In this document: positions 8,643-15,326 of the stretch, one piece after another
How the letters are laid out: the number at the start of each line of letters is the position of its first letter
Position numbering within the stretch: position 1 is the first letter of the stretch
The notes under the pieces: model-generated
Databases searched by the model: none
What the model saw: only the letters and a program-made list of their open reading frames with translations
What the model was told of the DNA's origin: nothing
Origin: Campylobacter sp. MIT 21-1684
GTDB taxonomy: Bacteria > Campylobacterota > Campylobacteria > Campylobacterales > Campylobacteraceae
Assembly: GCF_026241315.1 (NCBI RefSeq)
Contig: NZ_JAPHNA010000006.1
Coordinates: forward strand, 25,231 to 89,230
Length of the DNA: 64,000 nucleotides
Direction of reading: 5' to 3'
Program-made: the position numbers and the translations under genes

Positions 8643-9271
8643 TTTTGACTTAATCTTTCAACAAGTTTCTCTAAAGCGTCCATTGAACTTAAAGCTTCAG
8701 GTTTAATTTGATATATACCATTCACAACAAAAGCCGGAGTACCATAAGTTTTTGCTATATCATTAACTCTCTGAAAACGAGAAAGAATTTCTTTAGCCTC
8801 TTTATTTTCTAAAAATCTATCAAGCTCTTTTTTTTCATTCTGGAGGATTTTTAAGCTCATTTCATACAATTCATCAAGATTTCTAAACTCTTGTTTGTTG
8901 ATAAAATATGAAACAAAATACGCATCTGCAAGTTTGTAACTAAAACTTTCCTCATAACTTGCATCTTTATTTTCTTGAGAATCTTTAAAATTTGCATATG
9001 CAAAAAGATCATTGATTTCTTTAGCAAATTTTCCATTCATCAAGCTTACGGGATAAATCTCATAATGCAAATTTGGAAATTTTGCCCTTAGTTTTTCAAG
9101 AGTACCAAATTTATGATGGTTATAACAGTGAATACATTTATATGAAAAAGCTTCTATAACGGTATTCTTTGAATGTGCGATAGGATTTTCAAGTTTTATA
9201 AAATCTTCTGCAAAAGCAAAATTTGCAAATATAAATAATAAATACAATGTAGAAATTTTTTGAAGAAACAT
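8639..9271 (-). CDS. dsbA: Periplasmic thiol:disulfide oxidoreductase DsbA
   Basis: The start is placed at ATG 9271, because AAGGA is 7 nt upstream and the product then begins with a clear signal peptide (MFLQKISTLYLLFIFANFAFA, cut before EDF). An upstream ATG at 9316 would bury this signal. The mature protein has a thioredoxin fold with active site C46-I-H-C49 and the cis-Pro loop YGTPAFVVNG. It introduces disulfides into exported proteins and is re-oxidised by the DsbB encoded directly downstream with a 4-nt overlap. At 210 residues it is of normal DsbA length. Confidence 0.92.
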   Translation of the reverse strand: MFLQKISTLYLLFIFANFAFAEDFIKLENPIAHSKNTVIEAFSYKCIHCYNHHKFGTLEKLRAKFPNLHYEIYPVSLMNGKFAKEINDLFAYANFKDSQENKDASYEESFSYKLADAYFVSYFINKQEFRNLDELYEMSLKILQNEKKELDRFLENKEAKEILSRFQRVNDIAKTYGTPAFVVNGIYQIKPEALSSMDALEKLVERLSQK

Positions 9272-9359
9272 TTTTTTCCTTTTGAAAATTAAAAATTGAA
9301 ATATATAGTAATACAAAGTTCTTAAAGAAAAGCTGTAATAAAAAAGAAGTAGGGCTTAT

Positions 9360-9390
9360 AATTATCAATTAATATACATTTTTGATAATT
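9360..9390. repeat. 9-bp inverted repeat in the AT-rich gap
   Basis: AATTATCAA and TTGATAATT are exact inverses separated by 13 nt, about 90 bp upstream of the dsbA start. They could be an operator for the dsb unit. In DNA this AT-rich the match may also be chance. Confidence 0.35.
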
Positions 9391-9836
9391 AATAAAACTT
9401 ATATATTTTTTATATCAAATTTTTATTTTTAAACTGAAAAGTGAGAAGTGAAAAATATACAAAATATAGTGGTAAAAATACTACAATAAATTTCACGGAT
9501 AAATTTCTTTTATTCAAAATATAAATTCTTTAAATATCTATATTTTAATATATAAAATCAAAAATAGAGCTTTTTAAATATTATAAATAAAAAAGTTTGA
9601 AAATTATAGTTTTCAATACAAAATTATATTTTTAAAATGATTTTACTTTTTATCATAAAATTATAAATATAATATAAGACTTTATTAAGATATTTTAATA
9701 TTATTTTTTTAAATAGTATTTTATCTAGAGAGCTTACTAATAAGAAATAATTAATACTTATCTTTCTTTGTATAAAAAAGTTTAAGATGTGTTTATAAGG
9801 AATAGAATTTCCAAATTTCATTGAATTAAGAGTTTA

Positions 9837-9847
9837 GAATACCGAAT
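9837..9847 (+). repeat. Left copy of 11-bp direct repeat GAATACCGAAT
   Basis: It is identical to 11787-11797, on the other side of the methyltransferase and endonuclease genes. The two copies lie about 1.95 kb apart in the same orientation and bracket the module. Confidence 0.6.
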
Positions 9848-9913
9848 GTAGTGTTTGTCAAGGACATTTAAGAATAAAATTTAGAAATATTTACTTATCT
9901 TTGTTGTGTTTCC

Positions 9914-9919
9914 TATAAT
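9914..9919 (+). promoter_or_regulatory. Candidate -10 box for the restriction-modification operon
   Basis: TATAAT here follows a TGTGTTTCC stretch and is the best box between the AT-rich gap and the methyltransferase ATG. It would leave a leader of about 125 nt that contains the tandem TTATCAAAGT repeats. Confidence 0.4.
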
Positions 9920-9981
9920 ATTTAAATACCTTTTTAGGAATTTTTAAATTAGACAATCGAAAATAGAAATTTTTGTATGTC

Positions 9982-10012
9982 TTAACAAATATTATCAAAG
10001 TCTTATCAAAGT
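9982..10012 (+). repeat. Phased direct repeats TTATCAAAGT upstream of methyltransferase
   Basis: Exact copies of TTATCAAAGT stand at 9992-10001 and 10003-10012, and a degenerate one (TTAACAAAT) at 9982-9990. The spacing is 10-11 nt, one helical turn. Their place, 39 nt before the ATG, suggests an operator or autoregulatory site. No controller protein gene is seen. Confidence 0.45.
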
Positions 10013-10050
10013 TTCGCTAAACTACCCAAATGTAAGCTTAAGGAGATTTT

Positions 10051-11001
10051 ATGACTGCGATAATAGAAAGTGTGCAAAATATGCAAAACTTCACAGATTC
10101 CACATATCAAAATACAACAGAGATACCAAACTACCGCATTTTTAATCAAGACTGCGCACAAGGACTTCAATCACTCCCTGATAATTCAATAGATTGTATT
10201 ATTACTGACCCGCCCTATTTTATTGATGGTATGGGCAATGAATGGAACGATACAAATCTCAAAACCAAAGCTTCAAAAAGTGGTGTTATTGGAGGGTTGC
10301 CTGTGGGTATGAAATTTGATAAGGCACAAGGGGAAAGATTACAAGAATTTATGACTCCTCTAGCGAAAGAATTTTATAGAATCCTAAAGGCAGGGGGATT
10401 TTGCATAGTATTCTCTCAAGCAAGGCTCTATCATAGAATGGCAATGAGCTTAGATTTAGCAGGATTTGAAATAAGAGATATGTTAGCGTGGAAATATGAG
10501 GGACAAGCAAAGGCATTTTCTCAAACACACTTTATCAAAAAAGATAAAAAGCTCACGCAAACACAAAAAGAAGCTTTAATCAGAGAATTAGAGGGATTTA
10601 AAACACCGCAACTTAAACCTCAAATTGAACCTATGGTAATGGCACAAAAGGTAAAAGAGGGAACATTTGTGCAAAATTGGCAAAAGTATAAATTAGGGCT
10701 TATTAATACAAAAGAGAGTTTAGACGGGAAGTTTCCTAGCAATGTAATGGAAGTTTCTAAACACACAAGAAAGAGTGAAAGTAATATGAAAATAGAACAT
10801 TTGACGCCTAAACCTGTGCGACTTATTTCTCATCTGATTAGGCTTTTTACGCAAGAGGGACAAGTCATTTTAGACCCATTTATGGGAAGTGGCTCTCATA
10901 TTATTGCTGCATTACAGACTAAAAGGCGATGTATTGGCTATGAGATTGAGAAAAAATATTTTGAAATCGCAAAACAAAGAATAGAAAAAGAAGTTTTGTA
11001 A
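10051..11001 (+). CDS. Type II DNA methyltransferase (amino-methylating, beta class)
   Basis: The 316-residue enzyme has the catalytic motif IV DPPY at residues 53-56 and the S-adenosylmethionine motif I FMGSG at 277-281, near the C-terminus. That order (IV before I) defines the beta group of N6-adenine or N4-cytosine methylases. The variable middle part, about residues 150-245, should hold the target-recognition region. AAGGAG lies 7 nt before the ATG. The last bases overlap the ATG of the next gene, an HNH endonuclease, so the pair is a compact type II system that protects and cuts the same site. The recognition sequence cannot be predicted. From memory, C. jejuni has no such genes between dsbA and xerH, so this is strain- or species-specific cargo. 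Confidence 0.93.
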   Translation: MTAIIESVQNMQNFTDSTYQNTTEIPNYRIFNQDCAQGLQSLPDNSIDCIITDPPYFIDGMGNEWNDTNLKTKASKSGVIGGLPVGMKFDKAQGERLQEFMTPLAKEFYRILKAGGFCIVFSQARLYHRMAMSLDLAGFEIRDMLAWKYEGQAKAFSQTHFIKKDKKLTQTQKEALIRELEGFKTPQLKPQIEPMVMAQKVKEGTFVQNWQKYKLGLINTKESLDGKFPSNVMEVSKHTRKSESNMKIEHLTPKPVRLISHLIRLFTQEGQVILDPFMGSGSHIIAALQTKRRCIGYEIEKKYFEIAKQRIEKEVL

Positions 11002-11741
11002 TGCAAAATCTTAGCGAACAAGAAATCTTGCAAACTTTCAACCTCATTACACAATATTATGAAAAATATCTTAAAGACTATGGAATAAAGCCTACAAAAC
11101 TAAAAAACACAAATGGACAATATACAAAAGATGCACTTGTCTTAGCATATTTAGCAAGAAATTACCCAAACACACGAGCAGTTTCAAAAGCGCAATTAAC
11201 AGACTTTATAAGAGCATTTTATCCTGATGTAAGTGATGTGCAACAAGCAAGACACTTAAGCAAACAAGGTGGATTTTATATCATCTCTGGCACAAGAGGC
11301 GATATAGGAGTCAAGATTCCAGCGGGACATTATCAACTCATTACCCTAGAAAAGCCTTATCCCTCATTTAAGCCTGATAGAAGAAGTGGGATAGAATCTG
11401 CAGACTTTGAAGAATTGAAAAAAGAATACGATTATAAATGTGCGACTTGCGGGAGCATTGAGGGAGAACCTCACAATATCCGCAAAAATGAAAAGACTAT
11501 ATTACAAGAGGGACATATGAATCCTAGCCTACCGCTAGAAATTGGCAACATTATCCCTCAATGTCAAGTGTGTAACCGCCCTGACAGAGATAGGTGGATT
11601 TATGATAAAACAGGCAGGGTAATAGAAATAGTAGATTCTGATGATGGCAAAAGAGTGGTTGAAAAATATTTCAAACGAGTAAGCACGAATACCAAAGAAT
11701 ATTTTTTAGAGTTTTTGAAAAAGCTTTTGAAATTGAAGTAG
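11001..11741 (+). CDS. Type II restriction endonuclease, zinc-bound HNH (beta-beta-alpha-Me) fold
   Basis: The 246-residue protein carries a nuclease core at about residues 145-195: C147-A-T-C150, EGH172 and C188-Q-V-C191-N. This is the classical four-Cys zinc site around an HNH catalytic His, ending in IIPQCQVCNRPDRD. The N-terminal 130 residues probably recognise DNA. The gene starts within the final codons of the methyltransferase gene (TAATG overlap), as is common when nuclease synthesis is tied to that of the methylase. The Cys/His pattern resembles endonucleases of Helicobacter and Campylobacter type II systems, but I cannot name a specificity. Confidence 0.85.
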   Translation: MQNLSEQEILQTFNLITQYYEKYLKDYGIKPTKLKNTNGQYTKDALVLAYLARNYPNTRAVSKAQLTDFIRAFYPDVSDVQQARHLSKQGGFYIISGTRGDIGVKIPAGHYQLITLEKPYPSFKPDRRSGIESADFEELKKEYDYKCATCGSIEGEPHNIRKNEKTILQEGHMNPSLPLEIGNIIPQCQVCNRPDRDRWIYDKTGRVIEIVDSDDGKRVVEKYFKRVSTNTKEYFLEFLKKLLKLK

Positions 11742-11786
11742 AAAAAATTTTGACATTAGATAAGTGTTTGCCAAATAGTTTTTTTG

Positions 11787-11797
11787 GAATACCGAAT
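11787..11797 (+). repeat. Right copy of 11-bp direct repeat GAATACCGAAT
   Basis: This matches 9837-9847 exactly. It also forms the left arm of a short inverted repeat (AATACC at 11788-11793, GGTATT at 11804-11809) that could act as a weak terminator for the endonuclease gene, whose stop is at 11741. Confidence 0.6.
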
Positions 11798-11936
11798 ACA
11801 GATGGTATTTAAAAGTTTTTGTATAAAAATTCTTACAAACTAATATATTGCTTACAATTATAAAAAAGCTTTTTTTTACTAAGTTCATATTACAATAAAC
11901 TCTATATATTAGAAAATTTTTAAGGAAGCTGTTTGT

Positions 11937-13001
11937 ATGAAATACCCTTTAGATTGTGAAGAAAATTTTGAAAAATCTTTTTTATTTTGGCTTGGAAAGT
12001 ATGTCAAATTTAAACTTAGCTCTCTTTCAAATAAAGAACTTAAAAAACCTGAAATTCTCACACAAGTTAATTTTGCTCTTGCTAAAGGTGTAAAACATAT
12101 AGATCAATTAGACGCCCTTGTGAAACAAGCTAGAAATGCCGGACTTAGCGGTGTGAATACCTATTTTAATCCTCTCAAAAAACTCTTTGAATATCTCTGC
12201 TTTTATAAGCTCTATTCTATTAAACAAATTGATGAAACTTTAATTGTTGAAATTTTGGCAAGCATTACAGGATCTCTTTCTGATGCAAGTAAAAAAAATT
12301 ATCGCATTGCAATCATTAATTTCTTTGATTTTTTAGACAAACAAAATGAAGAAGAACACAAAGCTCACCTCTTTGATATAAGTCTTAAAAATTGGGCTGG
12401 AATTGTAGGCACTAAAGGAGTGAAATTACCTGAATTTATGAGTGAGGAAGAATTAAAGAAATTTCTTGATGCTATTGAAAATGCTGATTTTAAAAGTAAT
12501 ACAATCCGCAATAAGCTCATTATTAAAATCATCATTTTTACAGGTATTCGCGTGAGTGAGGCTATTAATATTAAAATGGGTGATGTAAGCGAAGAAAATG
12601 ATTTATTTGTTATCCGTATTCGTGCAAAAGGAAATAAATACCGTGTAGTAATGATTAAAAAAGAACTTATAGCCCATTTGTTTGATAATGTTGCTATCAA
12701 TTATATGAGTAAAGATGCCCTACTCTTTGTTAATAAAAAAGGCACTCCTCTCACCCAAGCTTATATCAGTCGTATAGTAGAACAGCTCTTGTTTAAAGCT
12801 GGAATTCGTAAGCAGAAAAATGGAGCTCATATGCTTCGACATACTTTTGCTACTATGCTTTATAAAAAACAAAAAGATCTTGTTCTAGTCCAAGAAGCAC
12901 TAGGGCATGCGAGTGTGAATACCTCGCGTATTTATACACATTTTGATAATGATAAGCTCAAATTAGCAGCTCAAGTTGCAAAGGAGCTTAATGATTCATA
13001 A
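11937..13001 (+). CDS. xerH: Tyrosine recombinase XerH (chromosome dimer resolution)
   Basis: The 354-residue protein has an N-terminal SAM-like core-binding domain and a C-terminal catalytic domain. The full active-site set is present: Arg205 (TGIRVSEA), Lys231, His298 and Arg301 (HMLRHTF), His324 (LGHASVNTS) and the nucleophile Tyr333 (RIYTHF). Epsilonproteobacteria use this single recombinase instead of XerC plus XerD. It acts at difH under control of FtsK, whose gene end is at the left of this window. TAAGGA is upstream of the ATG. The 3' end overlaps the pabB start by 11 nt. I considered a phage integrase; the length, intact context beside pabB and lack of phage genes favour XerH. Confidence 0.92.
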   Translation: MKYPLDCEENFEKSFLFWLGKYVKFKLSSLSNKELKKPEILTQVNFALAKGVKHIDQLDALVKQARNAGLSGVNTYFNPLKKLFEYLCFYKLYSIKQIDETLIVEILASITGSLSDASKKNYRIAIINFFDFLDKQNEEEHKAHLFDISLKNWAGIVGTKGVKLPEFMSEEELKKFLDAIENADFKSNTIRNKLIIKIIIFTGIRVSEAINIKMGDVSEENDLFVIRIRAKGNKYRVVMIKKELIAHLFDNVAINYMSKDALLFVNKKGTPLTQAYISRIVEQLLFKAGIRKQKNGAHMLRHTFATMLYKKQKDLVLVQEALGHASVNTSRIYTHFDNDKLKLAAQVAKELNDS

Positions 13002-14760
13002 AGAATTTTGTGTCTTTTCAGACTTTTTTTACTATGATTTAGCTTTCAGCTTATATGCGCACAACCAAAAAGAAAGTCAAAGATGTTTTACACTCATAGA
13101 AAAATACAAAAATACATTCTATTTTATTCTTTGTGTGGAATATGAATTCTATCATTATTTATACAGTAAAACATATAGAAGCACTCAACCGTATTTTTGT
13201 TGTTTTGCGTATAAAAAAAGAAAAAAATTCACTCCTTTAAAACTTGATGAAGAAGCTTTTTTACCTGAAGTAATACATACTTTAAACAAGCGTGAGTATA
13301 AAAAAAATTTTTTCCAAGTTAAAAAAGCTATTGCGAAAGGACAAAGCTATCAAGTTAATCTCACTCAAAGTTTTTGCTTTAAAAGTAAACTTGATGGTTT
13401 TTTTCTTTTCAATCTTCTACTTCCAAGACAAAACACAGTTTTTAAAGCATATATTAAAACCACTTCGAGTGAGATTCTTTCTTTTTCTCCCGAGCTTTTT
13501 TTTAAAATCAATAAAAAAAGAATTGTCGCAAAACCTATGAAAGGTACAGCTCCAAGAGATGAAAATCTTAAACTTGATAAACAAAGAAAGGCGTTTTTAA
13601 AACAGGATGATAAAAATCGCAGTGAAAATGTGATGATAACTGACCTTTTGCGCAATGATATTGCCAAACTCATCAAAAAAAACAGTCTCCAAGCAAAATT
13701 ATTCCAACTTACAAGCTACCCTACTCTACATCAAATGAGTTCAACTGTAAAGGGTAAATTGCGTAAAGAAATACAATTATATTCTATTTTTCAAGCTCTC
13801 TTTCCTTGCGGTTCTATAAGCGGTTGCCCAAAACTTGAAACCTTAAAACTTATTGAAAAACTTGAACAAAGAGAGCGAGGGATATATTGTGGTAGCATAG
13901 GACTTGTCCATAAAAAGAAAGCTAAATTTAGCGTTGCAATACGAACACTTCAAAAACGCGACTCAATCTATCATTATAGCGTTGGAAGTGGTTTAGTATG
14001 GGATTCAAAATGTTATGATGAATTCAAAGAGCTTGAACTTAAAAGTGCCTTTTTACAGCCAAAAAAATACTTTCTTTTTGAAACTCTTTTGTATAAAAAT
14101 GGTACTATTCTCTTTTTAAAACAGCATTTACAAAGACTTATAAATTCGGGGCTAAAACTTGGTTTTAAGACAAATAAACTCTCTAAGAATTTCCAAAATA
14201 TTTTACACACTCAGACTAATTTCAAAGATTTCACTCATCTTAACCTTTATGAGATCAACAAAAAACTTTTTTTTGAACAACATTCTTTTTTATTTCCTTT
14301 TGATTGTGGCTTTGAAGAAGGAATAATACATATTGTTTTACACAAAAATGGAGAGTATGAACTCAATCATTCTCCATTAAAAGAAAATACAAGCGATATA
14401 TTGCTTATAAGCCCTATTACTCTGTATTCAAAAAGCGATAATCTTTTTCACAAAAGCTCTTTACGAAGCATTTATGATACTCAAAGTATTCAATGGCAAA
14501 AAAATAGATGCTATGATCTTGCTTTTTTTAATGAAAAAAAAGAGCTTTGCGAAGGAACAAGAACAAATATCATTATAAAGAAAGACAAGCAGTTTTACAC
14601 ACCTGCCCTGCAAAGTGGATTGCTTAATGGAATTTACCGCAATTTTTTATTAAAACTCAATATTATAAAAGAAAAAAGACTTTTCAAAGAAGATTTGCTT
14701 TATGCTGATGCTCTTTATTGCATCAATTCAGTAAGAGGCTTAAAAAAAGTAAGACTATGA
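12991..14760 (+). CDS. pabB: Fused aminodeoxychorismate synthase component I and lyase (PabB-PabC)
   Basis: The start is ATG 12991, with AAGGAG 4 nt upstream at 12981-12986. The 589-residue product is a two-domain fusion. Residues 1 to about 345 are a chorismate-binding domain (AIAKGQSYQVNLTQ; RSENVMITDLLRNDIA; FPCGSISGCPK). From about 355 on it is a class IV pyridoxal-phosphate lyase with EGTRTNIII near the end. With the PabA glutaminase encoded next, it turns chorismate into 4-amino-4-deoxychorismate and then p-aminobenzoate for folate. It overlaps xerH upstream and pabA downstream by 4 nt (ATGA). Codon and base composition match the neighbouring core genes. Confidence 0.92.
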   Translation: MIHKEFCVFSDFFYYDLAFSLYAHNQKESQRCFTLIEKYKNTFYFILCVEYEFYHYLYSKTYRSTQPYFCCFAYKKRKKFTPLKLDEEAFLPEVIHTLNKREYKKNFFQVKKAIAKGQSYQVNLTQSFCFKSKLDGFFLFNLLLPRQNTVFKAYIKTTSSEILSFSPELFFKINKKRIVAKPMKGTAPRDENLKLDKQRKAFLKQDDKNRSENVMITDLLRNDIAKLIKKNSLQAKLFQLTSYPTLHQMSSTVKGKLRKEIQLYSIFQALFPCGSISGCPKLETLKLIEKLEQRERGIYCGSIGLVHKKKAKFSVAIRTLQKRDSIYHYSVGSGLVWDSKCYDEFKELELKSAFLQPKKYFLFETLLYKNGTILFLKQHLQRLINSGLKLGFKTNKLSKNFQNILHTQTNFKDFTHLNLYEINKKLFFEQHSFLFPFDCGFEEGIIHIVLHKNGEYELNHSPLKENTSDILLISPITLYSKSDNLFHKSSLRSIYDTQSIQWQKNRCYDLAFFNEKKELCEGTRTNIIIKKDKQFYTPALQSGLLNGIYRNFLLKLNIIKEKRLFKEDLLYADALYCINSVRGLKKVRL

Positions 14761-15326
14761 AAAAACGCGTTTTAATCATTGATAACTATGATTCTTTTAC
14801 TCATACAATTGCTTTGTATCTTAAAGAATTAAACTGCAAAATTACAATTATTTACAACGATGAATTTCAAAAAGCAAAAGAACTCAAAAAATTTGATTTT
14901 TCACATCTCATCATCTCGCCGGGTCCAAATTCTCCAAAACAAGTTGCAGGCTCTCTTAAGGCTATTAAGTATTTTAAAAAAACAAAAAAAATTCTAGGCA
15001 TTTGTCTTGGTCATCAATGTATAGCAGAGGTTTTTGGTGGAAAAGTTGCGCAGTTGCATAATCCAACTCACGGCAAAATAAGCACTTTACATTTTAAAAA
15101 AGAGAAGTTTTTTAGAGGTGTAAAGAAAAAACCTCAAATTTGTCTTTATCATTCTTTATATGTGGCGAAAATGCCTAAAAACTGCAAGGTTTTAGCAAAA
15201 AGCGATGAAAAAGTTATTATGGCTTTAAGGCATAAAAAATACAATATTTTTGGCATTCAATTTCATCCTGAGTCTGTTTTAACACAAGAAGGCAAAAAAA
15301 TACTTGCCAATTTTATTCGTCTTTAG
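14757..15326 (+). CDS. pabA: Glutamine amidotransferase component of p-aminobenzoate synthase
   Basis: The start at ATG 14757 overlaps the pabB TGA. An earlier in-frame ATG at 14718 lies inside pabB and would add a basic extension absent from the family. The 189-residue class I glutaminase shows the opening strand VLIIDNYDSFT, the oxyanion motif ISPGPNSP, nucleophile Cys in GICLGHQC, and His/Glu in QFHPES. It supplies ammonia to PabB. TrpG of anthranilate synthase is the close paralogue; the pabB neighbour decides for PabA. The last 14 nt overlap the convergent dld gene. Confidence 0.93.
   Translation: MKKRVLIIDNYDSFTHTIALYLKELNCKITIIYNDEFQKAKELKKFDFSHLIISPGPNSPKQVAGSLKAIKYFKKTKKILGICLGHQCIAEVFGGKVAQLHNPTHGKISTLHFKKEKFFRGVKKKPQICLYHSLYVAKMPKNCKVLAKSDEKVIMALRHKKYNIFGIQFHPESVLTQEGKKILANFIRL

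Larger units (their letters stand above)
9272..10050. other. Long, extremely AT-rich intergenic region
   Basis: About 780 bp separate dsbA from the restriction-modification genes. I find no coding frame with a ribosome-binding site and no protein-like composition on either strand. It holds a 9-bp inverted repeat (AATTATCAA at 9360-9368, TTGATAATT at 9382-9390), one copy of the 11-bp repeat GAATACCGAAT (9837-9847), a TATAAT box at 9914-9919 and phased TTATCAAAGT repeats at 9982-10012. The rest looks like A/T-biased decayed DNA. Confidence 0.6.

Noticed and set aside
9624..9821. 65-codon minus-strand frame in the AT-rich gap
   Set aside because: It has no ribosome-binding site, its composition is almost only Ile/Leu/Lys/Tyr/Phe/Asn, as random AT-rich DNA gives, and the stop-free length is short.
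11814..11841. Imperfect inverted repeat upstream of xerH, considered as a dif site
   Set aside because: The arms are only partly inverse and I cannot recall the Campylobacter difH sequence well enough to match it; dif sites need not lie near xerH.
12976..12990. Upstream ATG for pabB at 12976
   Set aside because: It lies before the AAGGAG ribosome-binding site, and the extra five codons are inside xerH.
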